64,000 bases of DNA from Halalkalibaculum roseum (GTDB taxonomy: Bacteria; Bacteroidota; Rhodothermia; Balneolales; Balneolaceae), in NCBI RefSeq assembly GCF_011059145.1, contig NZ_JAALLT010000002.1:620001-684000 (forward strand), read 5' to 3'. The notes under the pieces were generated by a model. It had not been told where the DNA came from. It saw only the letters and a program-made list of their open reading frames with translations, and did not search any database. Positions 44,781 through 53,842 of the stretch are shown one piece after another (the stretch's first letter is position 1; the number at the start of each line of letters is the position of its first letter). A program made the translations under genes and the position numbers.

Positions 44781-47348
44781 ATGAAGTCTTCATTTCTACA
44801 TTACGAGATCATTGACAAACTGGGTGAGGGAGGAATGGGGGTGGTTTATCTCGCTAGGGATACCAAGCTCAATCGCAAAGTGGCTCTAAAATTTTTGCCG
44901 GCTTACTCCACCTATGATAAGTCCGTGCAACAACGATTTCGCAACGAAGCTATGGCAGCCGCTGCTTTGAATCACGCAAACACCGCACAGATTTATGCCA
45001 TTGAGGAATCCGATGATGAACTCTTTCTCGTTATGGAATATGTGCACGGCAAAGAACTTTCTGAGCACATCCGTAATGAAAATTTGTCCATGGATGATAA
45101 GCTTAAAATTGCCAGACAGATAGCAGAAGGGCTGCAAGCTGCTCATGACAAGGGTATTATTCACAGGGATATCAAGTCTAACAACATCATGATTGATGAA
45201 AAGGGAAACGTTAAAATCATGGATTTCGGACTGGCACGAATTCAGGGCTCAGTTCATATAACAAAAACCGGAGTTACTCTTGGCACAACAGTTTATATGG
45301 CACCGGAAATGCTCTTAGGAAAAGAAATTGACAGAAGATCTGACATTTGGTCCTATGGAGTTGTTTTATATGAGTTATTTACCGGCAGCTTACCTTTTAA
45401 TGCTGTATATGATGAGGCTGCAAGCTATGCAATATTGAATGAGCAACCAGCTGAAGTATCCGAACTTGTTCCGGGAATACCCAATTATATAGAAGATATC
45501 ATTCACCGGTGTCTTGAAAAAGAACCACAGCACAGGTTTCAATCAATTGACGATATATTGGAAAGCTTTCGGAATACCGAAATTCAATACAGGCGCCGCA
45601 GTTCATTGAAAATTTGGCCGGATTTGTTAGGGTCAGGAAGTTACACGCCTGCTCGATTTGCAGTAGTTGTAGTACTTATCCTGCTATTACTTTATCCGGT
45701 TTCAAAATTTTATGGATGGGAGTGGTTTACTAATCGCCAGTTGCCCGAGGATATACGACTGGTGGTTTTACCTTTTAGAAATATTGGTGCAGATACTACG
45801 AACCAGTTATTGGTTGACGGTTTATACGAAACGCTGACAAGTTCCTTAGTTAATGTTGATCAAATTCCATCTTTTTCTGTACTCCCAATGGCTGATATCT
45901 TAGAACAAAATATCAGTAATCCACGTGAAGCCAGAAATAAATTGAATGCAACACTAGTTTTAGATGGCAGTATTCAACCCTTTGGTGATGACAATATAAG
46001 ACTTACTCTTAATCTTTGGGACGCTGTCGAACTGGAACAAATACAGGCAGGTATTATTGATGCAGAAGTAAATGAATTTGCATTGCTGCATAATAAAGCA
46101 GTAGAAAATATATATAACATGTTAGGTCAGGAATTCAATTCTGAATTGGAAGAACCAATTACTAAAGGAGGTACTACGAAGCAGGAAGCAATGAATTATT
46201 ACCTCAGCGGAATGGGATATTTGCATGACTATCAGGATGAGGAAAAGATTAACCTTGCCATACAGCAATTTAACAAAGCGATTTCCGAGGACTCATCTTA
46301 TGCACTTGCTTATGCTAAAATCGGAGAAAGTTACTGGAAAAAATATGAGTTAACCAGAGATACTACCTATGTTTCTGAGGCAAGAAAGGCGATGAATAAA
46401 GCATTGCAAATAAATGATCAGCTGGAAGGTGTGAAAGTAGCTTTGGGAATATTGTACAGGGGTACAGGGAAATATGAAGCTTCAGTAAACCAATTTGAGG
46501 ACGTTATAAGAATCGATACGACCAATGATAGTGCCTATCGAGAACTTGCAAGAGCCTATATGGCTATGGGAGAAATGGATAAAGCTGAAAAAACATTCAA
46601 GAAAGCCATTAAGCAAAAATCTGCCTATTGGGCAAACTATAACTATTTAGGAAATTTTTATTTATTGACAGGCCGGTATGACGATGCCATTGCACAATTC
46701 AAACAGGTGATAGAACTGTCACCCGATAATTATCGTGGCTATTTGAATCTGGGTAATTCTTTTTACCGGAAAAATGAGTTAGTAAAAGCAGCTAAGAACT
46801 ATGAAAAGTCAATGAGTATTAAACAGACCGGGAGTGCGGCATCCAATCTGGGAACTATTTATTACATGAATAAGAACTACGAAAAGGCAGCTGAAAACTA
46901 CAAAGTAGCGCTTCAATTCAGACCTAATAGATACAGCTTATGGGCTAATTTGGGAAATGCTCATTACTGGAGTACAGGAAAACGCGAGGAAGCCAATAAA
47001 TATTTCCGGAAAGCGATTGAAATAGCAGAAAATTCCTTGAATGTTAATCCGAATGATGTCACAACATTGAGATCTTTAGGCAACTACTATGCTGAAATAA
47101 GAGACTCAGTTCAAGCTGTCAGCTATCTCAATAAGGCTGTTTCAAAAGGGGGGGATGACCTGACTATGACAAATCAATTTATGATCGGTGCTGCTTACGA
47201 GAGGCTGGGAGATCGAAGAGAGGCAATTGCCTGGATCAAAAGTGCTCTGGAAAATGGGTATCCTTTAGCAGATGTTATTTCACAACCAGAGCTTGAGGAG
47301 CTGATTGAAGATCCTAAATTTAAAAAAATAATTGAAGATCACAGCTAA
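44781..47348 (+). CDS. Serine/threonine protein kinase with TPR sensor domain
   Basis: Transmembrane Hanks-type kinase. The cytoplasmic kinase domain (7-270) has an intact Gly loop (GEGGMG), catalytic Lys37, HRDIKSNN with Asp130 and Asn135, and DFG with Asp148, so it should be active. A membrane helix lies at about 291-310. The periplasmic part starts with a TolB/FlgO-like alpha/beta domain (LVVLPFRNIGADTTNQLLVDG at about 327-347) and continues with at least eight TPR units to residue 855. The lipoprotein gene 56 bases after the stop may encode a partner. Confidence 0.92.
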   Translation: MKSSFLHYEIIDKLGEGGMGVVYLARDTKLNRKVALKFLPAYSTYDKSVQQRFRNEAMAAAALNHANTAQIYAIEESDDELFLVMEYVHGKELSEHIRNENLSMDDKLKIARQIAEGLQAAHDKGIIHRDIKSNNIMIDEKGNVKIMDFGLARIQGSVHITKTGVTLGTTVYMAPEMLLGKEIDRRSDIWSYGVVLYELFTGSLPFNAVYDEAASYAILNEQPAEVSELVPGIPNYIEDIIHRCLEKEPQHRFQSIDDILESFRNTEIQYRRRSSLKIWPDLLGSGSYTPARFAVVVVLILLLLYPVSKFYGWEWFTNRQLPEDIRLVVLPFRNIGADTTNQLLVDGLYETLTSSLVNVDQIPSFSVLPMADILEQNISNPREARNKLNATLVLDGSIQPFGDDNIRLTLNLWDAVELEQIQAGIIDAEVNEFALLHNKAVENIYNMLGQEFNSELEEPITKGGTTKQEAMNYYLSGMGYLHDYQDEEKINLAIQQFNKAISEDSSYALAYAKIGESYWKKYELTRDTTYVSEARKAMNKALQINDQLEGVKVALGILYRGTGKYEASVNQFEDVIRIDTTNDSAYRELARAYMAMGEMDKAEKTFKKAIKQKSAYWANYNYLGNFYLLTGRYDDAIAQFKQVIELSPDNYRGYLNLGNSFYRKNELVKAAKNYEKSMSIKQTGSAASNLGTIYYMNKNYEKAAENYKVALQFRPNRYSLWANLGNAHYWSTGKREEANKYFRKAIEIAENSLNVNPNDVTTLRSLGNYYAEIRDSVQAVSYLNKAVSKGGDDLTMTNQFMIGAAYERLGDRREAIAWIKSALENGYPLADVISQPELEELIEDPKFKKIIEDHS

Positions 47349-47404
47349 TAAATATGAGAGATACGTTCTCATCAATTGCAGTAAACAAAAAAGGAGGGAT
47401 AGGT

Positions 47405-47842
47405 ATGTTACGATATAAAATAATCTTCACGCTGTTGCTTTCAATATTATTATTTATAAGCTGCAGTGATTATAAGAAAGGCACTGATGATCGGCCGGCA
47501 CCACCGATAAAACATGAATTGGTTCTCAAAAAAGATCAAAACAAATGGAAAGTAAGAAAGCCAAGGGTAACAAGGGGGGACACATTGGTTTGGGTCGCAC
47601 CTGATTCCTCAGACATGAGTTTTCAGTTCCCGGGAAATATAAGTCGTTTCTTAGAACCATTAAATGACCAAAAAGACAAGTTGACGGATGGTTATCTGAA
47701 GTATTTAAAGGCCGGGGATTCTTTAAGACTCGTTGTAAAAAGAACTGCACCATACAGGGTAATTGAATATGCCATATTTGTTTTGGCTGATAGTATGTAT
47801 GTTGAAGGCGACACTCCACCCGAGATACAGGTTGAGTGGTAG
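47405..47842 (+). CDS. Lipoprotein, unknown, downstream of the kinase gene
   Basis: The ATG at 47405 is chosen because AAAGGAGGGAT lies just before it and it begins a proper lipoprotein signal (MLRYKIIFTLLLSILLFISC, Cys20). The upstream in-frame ATG at 47354 would bury the signal. The mature 125 residues are beta-rich with RVTRGDTLVWVAPDSSDMSF, a cupredoxin-like start, but no clear copper ligands. Function is unknown; its position suggests a ligand or partner of the kinase sensor domain. Confidence 0.65.
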   Translation: MLRYKIIFTLLLSILLFISCSDYKKGTDDRPAPPIKHELVLKKDQNKWKVRKPRVTRGDTLVWVAPDSSDMSFQFPGNISRFLEPLNDQKDKLTDGYLKYLKAGDSLRLVVKRTAPYRVIEYAIFVLADSMYVEGDTPPEIQVEW

Positions 47843-47986
47843 GCTTTTTTGCCAGGCAATGGTGAATTTTATTTACTTATGAGTATCATTGATGAGTATT
47901 GCAAGCGAAAGTGAGTCAAGTTATTACGCCCTATATGAATAATAAATCAGGGTAAGCTTGATAATACATAAGATTTTAATAATCAA

Positions 47987-48478
47987 TTAGATATCACTTC
48001 CGTTATTGTCAGATCGTTGCTCTTGGAAAAACTGCTTAAGTAGCCATTCACAATCCTGTTCCATAATACCCTGTATTACTTCAACCTGATGGTTGAGTTT
48101 ATTGTTGGCGGCAAGGTTAAACAATGATCCGCAGGCACCGCTTTTTGAATCTGTTGCCCCAAATACAATACGGTCAATTTTTGACCAAACCAGCGCACCG
48201 GCACACATAGGGCAGGGCTCCAAAGTTACGTACAGTGTACATCCCTCAAGGTATTTATTGTCGAGGGTAGAGCATGCCGCTGAAATTGCCAGCATCTCAG
48301 CATGGGCCGTAGCGTCTTTCAATCGCTCTGTTTGATTATATCCTTTTCCGATGATGCGGTCTTGTTTTACAATAATAGCCCCTACCGGAATTTCTTTTTC
48401 TTCATATGCCTGTTCAGCCAGCAGAAATGCTTTTTGCATATGCTGTTGATGCTTTTTCATAGGAGGTATGTTCTTCAT
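47987..48478 (-). CDS. tadA: tRNA-specific adenosine deaminase
   Basis: Deaminates adenosine 34 to inosine in tRNA-Arg(ACG), an essential decoding step. The zinc/catalytic motif HAE is at His59-Glu61 (AHAEMLAI) and PCPMC has Cys89 and Cys92. The 163 aa length matches TadA. The N-terminal MKNIPPMKKHQQHMQKAF has three possible Met starts; all leave the domain intact. Divergent from apt. Confidence 0.93.
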   Translation of the reverse strand: MKNIPPMKKHQQHMQKAFLLAEQAYEEKEIPVGAIIVKQDRIIGKGYNQTERLKDATAHAEMLAISAACSTLDNKYLEGCTLYVTLEPCPMCAGALVWSKIDRIVFGATDSKSGACGSLFNLAANNKLNHQVEVIQGIMEQDCEWLLKQFFQEQRSDNNGSDI

Positions 48479-48573
48479 ACTCTAAATATCATATTCATAA
48501 GTGTTGGCATTTGATTCTTATAAATTTTAATAGCTATAATCAGATGCAAATTTCAAAGCATAAAAATACAAGA

Positions 48574-49116
48574 ATGGACGCTGTAAAAGAAAGTATTGTA
48601 AAACTGCTGGAATCACATATCAGGAATGTACCCGATTTCCCCAAAACGGGCATACAATTTAAGGATATTACTCCACTGCTCAAGAATCCAGACACCCTGG
48701 AATTAACTTCCCAGGTCTTGGCCCGACCCTTCAGGCACAGTAACATTGACCATGTCATTGGTCTGGAGTCCAGGGGTTTCTTGTTCGGCACAAATCTGGC
48801 TCAGGATCTTCATGCCGGATTTGTGCCCATTCGAAAACCTGATAAACTCCCTGCCGAGGTCATATCTTCCAGTTATGAATTGGAATATGGTACAGATACC
48901 ATTGAAATGCATGCAGATGCTCTGAGTGAAGGCGATCGCGTCATTATTCATGATGATCTGATTGCTACAGGCGGATCTGCGAAAGCGGCAACAGAACTGG
49001 TTGAAAAGCTGGGAGCTGTTGTAGTAGGCTACTCATTCATTATTGAGCTGGCGGCGCTTCAAGGTAAAGATATTCTAAAACCTGACACCGACATAGACAT
49101 ATTAGTAAGCATATAG
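48574..49116 (+). CDS. apt: Adenine phosphoribosyltransferase
   Basis: Salvages adenine with PRPP to make AMP in the cytoplasm. Family motifs: NVPDFPKTGIQFKDITPLL, GLESRGFLFG, GFVPIRKPDKLP and the PRPP-binding VIIHDDLIATGGSAKA. The frame is open upstream to a TTG at 48511, but ATG at 48574 (MDAVKESIV) gives 180 aa, the normal length, and the extra 21 residues look non-conserved. ATG at 48544 is a second possibility. Confidence 0.93.
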   Translation: MDAVKESIVKLLESHIRNVPDFPKTGIQFKDITPLLKNPDTLELTSQVLARPFRHSNIDHVIGLESRGFLFGTNLAQDLHAGFVPIRKPDKLPAEVISSSYELEYGTDTIEMHADALSEGDRVIIHDDLIATGGSAKAATELVEKLGAVVVGYSFIIELAALQGKDILKPDTDIDILVSI

Positions 49117-49153
49117 GCAAAACAGCGGGAACATTTGTTAATCTGACATCTAT

Positions 49154-49186
49154 AATTAATTGAAGAGTGATATTTAACAATTAATT
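49154..49186 (+). promoter_or_regulatory. Inverted repeat before the lipoprotein gene
   Basis: AATTAATTG (49154-49162) is perfectly repeated inverted as CAATTAATT (49178-49186), with a 15-base spacer. It ends 14 bases before the ATG at 49200. With such AT-rich arms it could be an operator or a weak hairpin; there is no T tract for a terminator. Confidence 0.4.
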
Positions 49187-49199
49187 AAAAGATGGCATA

Positions 49200-49700
49200 A
49201 TGATGCGTTTGAGCAAGTTATTAAAAGCACTGCTGCTTATTTGTGTTACTGTTTTCATGGGGTGCAAACAGACACTAGTTATCAGTGACGTTGATTATTC
49301 ACAGCCAATTGAATCGGTTTTGGAGACCGATGAAAATGGAACGGTCAATGATGTTAGAACCGGACTTTCCTTTAATATTCTACCTCTACAATATGCAGAA
49401 ACTCAGGATAGCAGTTCAGTGACAACTGAGGAAGTACGAATGATACGTGGCAATGAAGGATACTATTACATCACTTCACCTGGCTATCAAAATGTGTACG
49501 TGATGGCACCGGAAAAAAGTACTCTGAAACTTAAGAATAAGATTCTGATAAAAGAGGGAGGAATTTCAAAACCTGCCTTCAATCAGAGAAATCCTTATGT
49601 GCAACTGCTTAATCGTGAAACCGGGGAAAACTATGCACTGACGGAAAAAGGTATTCAGAAACCCGATTCAAATGAAAACACTGAAGAGGAAGCCAGTTAA
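49200..49700 (+). CDS. Lipoprotein of unknown function
   Basis: A 166 aa lipoprotein: signal with FMGC lipobox, Cys22. The mature part has a beta-rich segment (GLSFNILPLQYAETQD, VRMIRGNEGYYYITSPGYQN, VYVMAPEKSTLKLKNKI) and an acidic tail. No family recognised. Its stop is 2 bases before the next gene, a coiled-coil protein that is also exported, so the two probably act together in the envelope. Confidence 0.68.
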   Translation: MMRLSKLLKALLLICVTVFMGCKQTLVISDVDYSQPIESVLETDENGTVNDVRTGLSFNILPLQYAETQDSSSVTTEEVRMIRGNEGYYYITSPGYQNVYVMAPEKSTLKLKNKILIKEGGISKPAFNQRNPYVQLLNRETGENYALTEKGIQKPDSNENTEEEAS

Positions 49701-49702
49701 TT

Positions 49703-50974
49703 ATGAGATTAATGAATAATTCGATAACCGTTCGTAAAACGTTATTTGCCGTACTTGTTGGTATTTTATTAAGCTGTAATTACACAGCAATGGGACAGGA
49801 AGTGAAGTCCGACTACGAAATACAGCAAAACTTCAAAAATCAGTACAATGACATAAACAGCAAGCTTACAAATACCCAGAGTACAGATTCTGTCAATGCA
49901 TTAATTGAGAGGGTTAAAACACTGGAACAAAATTTTAGTGAGCATGAGGAGCTGTTAGATGTTGCACTTTATCCTGAAACATTCAGTGATAAAATGGATG
50001 GGCTTAAGCGTCGCGTGTTGGCATCAAAAAATCAGATTACCACGATTGAACAGCAGGAAGAACAACTGCAGGAACTCACCCAACAGATGACTTCCTACGA
50101 TACCAGGCTCGATGATTTAAATGATCGCACCGATTCATTGAGAAGGGCTATGCAGAAGTCACTCCAAAGCGAGAAGCAATTAACAAGCATGGTACGAAGA
50201 TATCGGGAAAGCCTGGAACAGCGGGATGAGCTCATCCTTTCTTTTGTTGACTCGGTAATGATTACCTATCAGAAACTTAAGGTGGAAACCATGCAGGATC
50301 TTGAAAACGCCAAAAAACGTGCAAGGTTTAACGCTGATGGTAATGCTTTGAAGATGGTCATGAATATTGCCGATGAAAACCTGACTATTCTCAATTCCGG
50401 GCAAGATCTAACCGCCGGTGACTACCTGCGAATGAATGCCGTGCAGCAGCAATTTGAGAATATGTGGGATAAAGTCGGGGAAAATCTGGTGGAGATCTAT
50501 GCGGAAGGCGATAAGCAACAAGCCAGGGAAAATATTGGTTCTGCGATTTCCAAGTGGAATGAAGAGGTTTCAGCAAAGACCTGGACTTCAATTAATGCTT
50601 CTTTTGACAGTGCAGGAATCGACCTGCCCAAATTCAATGACAATGAAACCTTCTATCAGACTTTAGACAGCTATCTTGCCGAATCTATTAAGGCAAGCGA
50701 AAAGGGTAGTGGCGAAACTTCATTAAAAAATTACAAAGCTTTCAGTAACTTCTGGTCAGGAAGGGTACAAGCGGACTGGACACCTTATATTATAGAAGCT
50801 AATGTATTGAGTAATGAACAGATGGCAAGTATTGATAATCAATTATCAATTTGGGCGTCAAATGCAGAACCCGACTCTAATAACCTGCTGGTCTACCTTC
50901 TTGGATTCAGCATCTTAGCTATCGTTGCACTCGGAATTATGCTGGCAAGAGAAAAGAAGGATCCCAAAGAATAA
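49703..50974 (+). CDS. Periplasmic coiled-coil protein with C-terminal membrane anchor
   Basis: A 423 aa protein not recognised as a known family. It has a signal peptide (to about residue 32, TAMGQE), a long heptad-rich coiled coil (about 85-190), an alpha-helical middle and a membrane helix near the C-terminus (about 396-414, LLVYLLGFSILAIVALGIML) followed by the cytoplasmic tail AREKKDPKE. It is translationally linked to the lipoprotein gene upstream (2-base gap). A strong terminator follows. A tether between the lipoprotein in the envelope and the inner membrane is one possible role. Confidence 0.7.
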   Translation: MRLMNNSITVRKTLFAVLVGILLSCNYTAMGQEVKSDYEIQQNFKNQYNDINSKLTNTQSTDSVNALIERVKTLEQNFSEHEELLDVALYPETFSDKMDGLKRRVLASKNQITTIEQQEEQLQELTQQMTSYDTRLDDLNDRTDSLRRAMQKSLQSEKQLTSMVRRYRESLEQRDELILSFVDSVMITYQKLKVETMQDLENAKKRARFNADGNALKMVMNIADENLTILNSGQDLTAGDYLRMNAVQQQFENMWDKVGENLVEIYAEGDKQQARENIGSAISKWNEEVSAKTWTSINASFDSAGIDLPKFNDNETFYQTLDSYLAESIKASEKGSGETSLKNYKAFSNFWSGRVQADWTPYIIEANVLSNEQMASIDNQLSIWASNAEPDSNNLLVYLLGFSILAIVALGIMLAREKKDPKE

Positions 50975-50997
50975 ACTTTATTTTAAAGTCACTATAA

Positions 50998-51034
50998 CAA
51001 AACCCTGTAAGTCAAACTCTTGCAGGGTTTTTTT
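50998..51034. terminator. Terminator after the coiled-coil gene
   Basis: AAACCCTGTAAG (51000-51011) pairs with CTTGCAGGGTTT (51019-51030) with one wobble and a 7-base loop, followed by a T run. It is flanked by A before the stem, so it may serve the convergent gene at 51037-51447 as well. Confidence 0.85.
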
Positions 51035-51036
51035 AG

Positions 51037-51447
51037 TTAGGCAAAACTTCTGGATGGCATATCAAAAAATAGAGCAGAACCGAACCAAAAGATCAATAAC
51101 ACGTAGAGAAGCGTGAATAGTATACCAATGATAATTACTATTTTATTAAAGAAGAAAAATTTACGTTGATTTTCCATAGCCTCAAGTAATAGAGTAAAAT
51201 CTTTATCTCTGACAAATTCTCTATACTGATCTGCCGAGTCTTTTAATTTGATGCAGTAAATGATTAGAGGTATTCCGTACAGAGCTCCAAAAATCGTAAA
51301 ACAGTAAAATATCCCTACGATTAAATAAAATATCGCATAGAATTTCATATCTGAAGCCATATTACTTACCGTATCGGATAGAAGTTCACCCTGTAGTACA
51401 GAGATATTTTGAAGGGTTATCTGATCTTCCGAAGCATTGACGTCCAT
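51037..51447 (-). CDS. DUF5362-like membrane protein
   Basis: A 136 aa protein with two hydrophobic hairpins: MKFYAIFYLIVGIFYCFTIF to PLIIYCIKL (34-67) and FNKIVIIIGILFTLLYVLLIFW (about 99-120). Between them is an amphipathic helix (DSADQYREFVRDKDFTLLLEAM). The order resembles DUF5362 of Bacteroidota (GIPLI, LxLxDAA, then QxxFF). Function is unknown. The gene is monocistronic. Confidence 0.6.
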   Translation of the reverse strand: MDVNASEDQITLQNISVLQGELLSDTVSNMASDMKFYAIFYLIVGIFYCFTIFGALYGIPLIIYCIKLKDSADQYREFVRDKDFTLLLEAMENQRKFFFFNKIVIIIGILFTLLYVLLIFWFGSALFFDMPSRSFA

Positions 51448-51526
51448 TTTTATATCTGTTAATTTAAATAGGGTTGAATCGCAATTCAGTATAGCCAGAT
51501 AAGTAGACTATAAAAAAGAAATTATC

Positions 51527-52087
51527 TCAACGTGTGTTGCCTTCCGGAGTCAAAGTAACTCCAAGACTCAAGCCGAATCGCGGATGAAACCCATTACGAT
51601 CAATGATTGGGGTAAATGCTGCTTTAAAAGTAAACTTTCCCGGATCATCAGGAAAAAATCGATAACCTGCTGAAAAGGTCAAACTGGGCGGCTTGACATA
51701 ATCCCAGTTTTCCGCATCATAAATAGTTCCAAACATAAAACCTGCCCCCAGCTCAAATTTACTGGCTTTTTCGCCGATCAATTTCTGACCCATGACGAGT
51801 CCAATAAGTGCATTAGATTCTCCTATTCTAGAATAAGGGCCTCTTTCCCCACCAATAGTTCTTCCAAAACTGCTATATAGATAAGAACCACCCAAGCGAA
51901 TACCATAGCCATTTTTAAATAGCACATCATAGTTAAGTGAGTAAAATATTCCGTTTCCACCCAATTCCAGGTAAATACTTTGCTTTGGTATTTCATAATT
52001 GCTTGGTTTTTCAAAAGGTTGGGCGAATAAGGTAGAACTTACCCCAAGCAACAAAAATAGACCTAATATAATGATCCTTGCTTTCAT
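51527..52087 (-). CDS. Outer-membrane beta-barrel-like protein
   Basis: A 186 aa exported protein with a cleavable signal (to about AQP, residue 23). The rest is made of alternating polar/apolar strands with aromatic girdles (SIYLELGGNGIFYSLNYDVLF, YGIRLGGSYLYSS, FELGAGFMFGTIY, LTFSAGYRFF, FRFGLSLGV-like end), fitting a small eight-strand outer-membrane barrel. No family or ligand is recognised. It stands alone; 174 bases of AT-rich sequence separate it from the next gene. Confidence 0.62.
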   Translation of the reverse strand: MKARIIILGLFLLLGVSSTLFAQPFEKPSNYEIPKQSIYLELGGNGIFYSLNYDVLFKNGYGIRLGGSYLYSSFGRTIGGERGPYSRIGESNALIGLVMGQKLIGEKASKFELGAGFMFGTIYDAENWDYVKPPSLTFSAGYRFFPDDPGKFTFKAAFTPIIDRNGFHPRFGLSLGVTLTPEGNTR

Positions 52088-52261
52088 ACTATTTTAAATA
52101 TCGCTCTCTCTGATACACTATTATGATATGCGACTGCTGAACTCTCACATCTAATTAACTATAGAAAATAAAATTCAAAAAGCACAGTAAATATTAATTA
52201 TTTGATCATTTTGTAATAATTACCGGGACTTCTAAATAGATAAGCAAGTGATGAATAGGAG

Positions 52262-52855
52262 CTATTGAACAAGGATATGGTATTTACCCGTATTTTTAGG
52301 TGGATAACTCCAGTTTACCGGACCTTTATCAAATCGGTAGTGAAGTCGAAACAGCACGGTATTTTGCCATTCTTTAGAGAAATACCGGTAAGCCTGATCC
52401 CAGAGTTCTCCATCTCCCCATCCGTCATGTATCAATACAAGTTTGGTTTTATTGGCGGATTTACCCGCGGGAAACAATTTTAGTAAAACATGGGTCTGCT
52501 GGTTTCCAATACCGGGAAGTTCAGCCGGATTATTCCAGGTGAACGAGAGCAGACGGTAATTTTCGACTGCGAGTATATGAAGATTTTCAGCTCCTCTCTG
52601 ACCCTCAGGTGCTTCAGGATAAAAAAAGATATCCATTGAACCGTTTACACGCAGATCCACCTCACAGTCAGGTGCCAAAAATGATTCCAGCCCACTTTCG
52701 GTAGTCCAGGCTTTCCAAACATCTTGTATTGGTGCATTGACAATAGTCTGAAGATGTATATTCCGATCAAGTTTCTGGGCATCGATACTCTTTGCATAGA
52801 GAAAAAATGCCATAGAAATGACGAAAGTAACGACTACGTGTTTATTTTTTAACAT
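52262..52855 (-). CDS. Exported SRPBCC (AHSA1-like) protein
   Basis: The mature part matches START-like SRPBCC domains of the AHSA1 group (IVNAPIQDVWKAWTTESGLESF, VNGSMDIFF, LLSFTWNNPAELPGIGNQQTHVLLKL, HDGWGDGELWDQAYRYFSKEW). Such domains bind hydrophobic ligands. Unusually it begins with a signal peptide (MLKNKHVVVTFVISMAFFLY, cut near DAQ), so it should be periplasmic. It overlaps the e(P4)-like phosphatase gene by 14 bases, so the two are coupled. Confidence 0.8.
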   Translation of the reverse strand: MLKNKHVVVTFVISMAFFLYAKSIDAQKLDRNIHLQTIVNAPIQDVWKAWTTESGLESFLAPDCEVDLRVNGSMDIFFYPEAPEGQRGAENLHILAVENYRLLSFTWNNPAELPGIGNQQTHVLLKLFPAGKSANKTKLVLIHDGWGDGELWDQAYRYFSKEWQNTVLFRLHYRFDKGPVNWSYPPKNTGKYHILVQ

Positions 52856-53732
52856 TCTTTGTCTCCAGCTTTTGCAAAATGATCTCTTCTTTCTCTTCGT
52901 CGGTTAGCGAACTGTTAAAATTATACAGTGCTTGCTCCCAAGATCCATATACAGGATTTGGCAGGATATACCATTTTTGCCCCCAACGTTGCCGGTTGTC
53001 ATTTATAAGTCGCATTCTTTCACTTTCACTAATTTCCTTCGCAGGAATAAAATCATTCAAATCATCCCCGAACAGCATAAGAACCCGGTAATTGTCTGCA
53101 ACAAAATTTCGCCTGTTTATCTTATCTGATGTCCATTCTTTCCGTTCGTTTTTACTGAGTATAACATCTCCGCTATCGGGTAGTGGATAACCTAATTCTT
53201 GTAAATTTTTCCGGGTACCTTCTTCAACGGAGGCTTCCCTGTTGGTCAGATAAATGACTTTTATTCCCTCTTTTGCAGCCTGTTGAGTAAATTTGAGTGA
53301 TCCCGGAACCGGATCAGCTTGTGCTTCCATCACCCATTCATTCCATTGGGCTAAATCAAATTCTGCGCCCTGTTTAATCATTCTTGCCTGAAAGGCTGAG
53401 TTATCAAGAACAGTTTCATCTACATCCAAGATTACAGCAGGAGGGAGGTTATGATAATTATTATCCTGGGATGGGATAGCAGACCAGTAGGAGTCCTCCT
53501 TAGCCAGAGCAATATTGGAAGCAGCAGTCTGATAGACCATCGTGGTTAATGCCTGGTACTCAGCTGCATTTTGTACCCATAAAGTAGCCTGAGTTGTAGG
53601 GTGATCACTAATCTCTTTTCCGGGAGCGCATGAAATAAATAATATAGAAAGCAATATAAGTAATACGTAATTGCAGATATACCTATTATTTGAAGATGAA
53701 GGGTCTGTACATGTCTTTAATTTAGAAATCAT
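52842..53732 (-). CDS. Lipoprotein e(P4)-family acid phosphatase (HAD)
   Basis: Outer-membrane acid phosphatase/5'-nucleotidase of the e(P4) type, which dephosphorylates nucleotides such as NMN in Haemophilus. The HAD motif I ILDVDETVLDN has Asp103 and Asp105; motif II is VIYLTNREAS, and FGDDLNDFIPAKEIS is the terminal acidic motif. The lipobox FISC at Cys35 follows an unusually long N-region. Substrate in this organism is unknown. It is the first gene of a pair with the SRPBCC protein. Confidence 0.88.
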   Translation of the reverse strand: MISKLKTCTDPSSSNNRYICNYVLLILLSILFISCAPGKEISDHPTTQATLWVQNAAEYQALTTMVYQTAASNIALAKEDSYWSAIPSQDNNYHNLPPAVILDVDETVLDNSAFQARMIKQGAEFDLAQWNEWVMEAQADPVPGSLKFTQQAAKEGIKVIYLTNREASVEEGTRKNLQELGYPLPDSGDVILSKNERKEWTSDKINRRNFVADNYRVLMLFGDDLNDFIPAKEISESERMRLINDNRQRWGQKWYILPNPVYGSWEQALYNFNSSLTDEEKEEIILQKLETKNVKK

Positions 53733-53842
53733 ATTCTGATTCGATTAATTAGATTATTAACTCATTTACAGGATGATAGAGTGAAGAATATCTTGTATTA
53801 TTGGTCTCATTAATCAAGCGTTTTAACATATGAAAAATAACT

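Noticed and set aside
48511-48573. Upstream extension of apt from a TTG
   Set aside because: The added residues (MILINFNSYN...) are not conserved in the family and ATG at 48574 gives the normal length.
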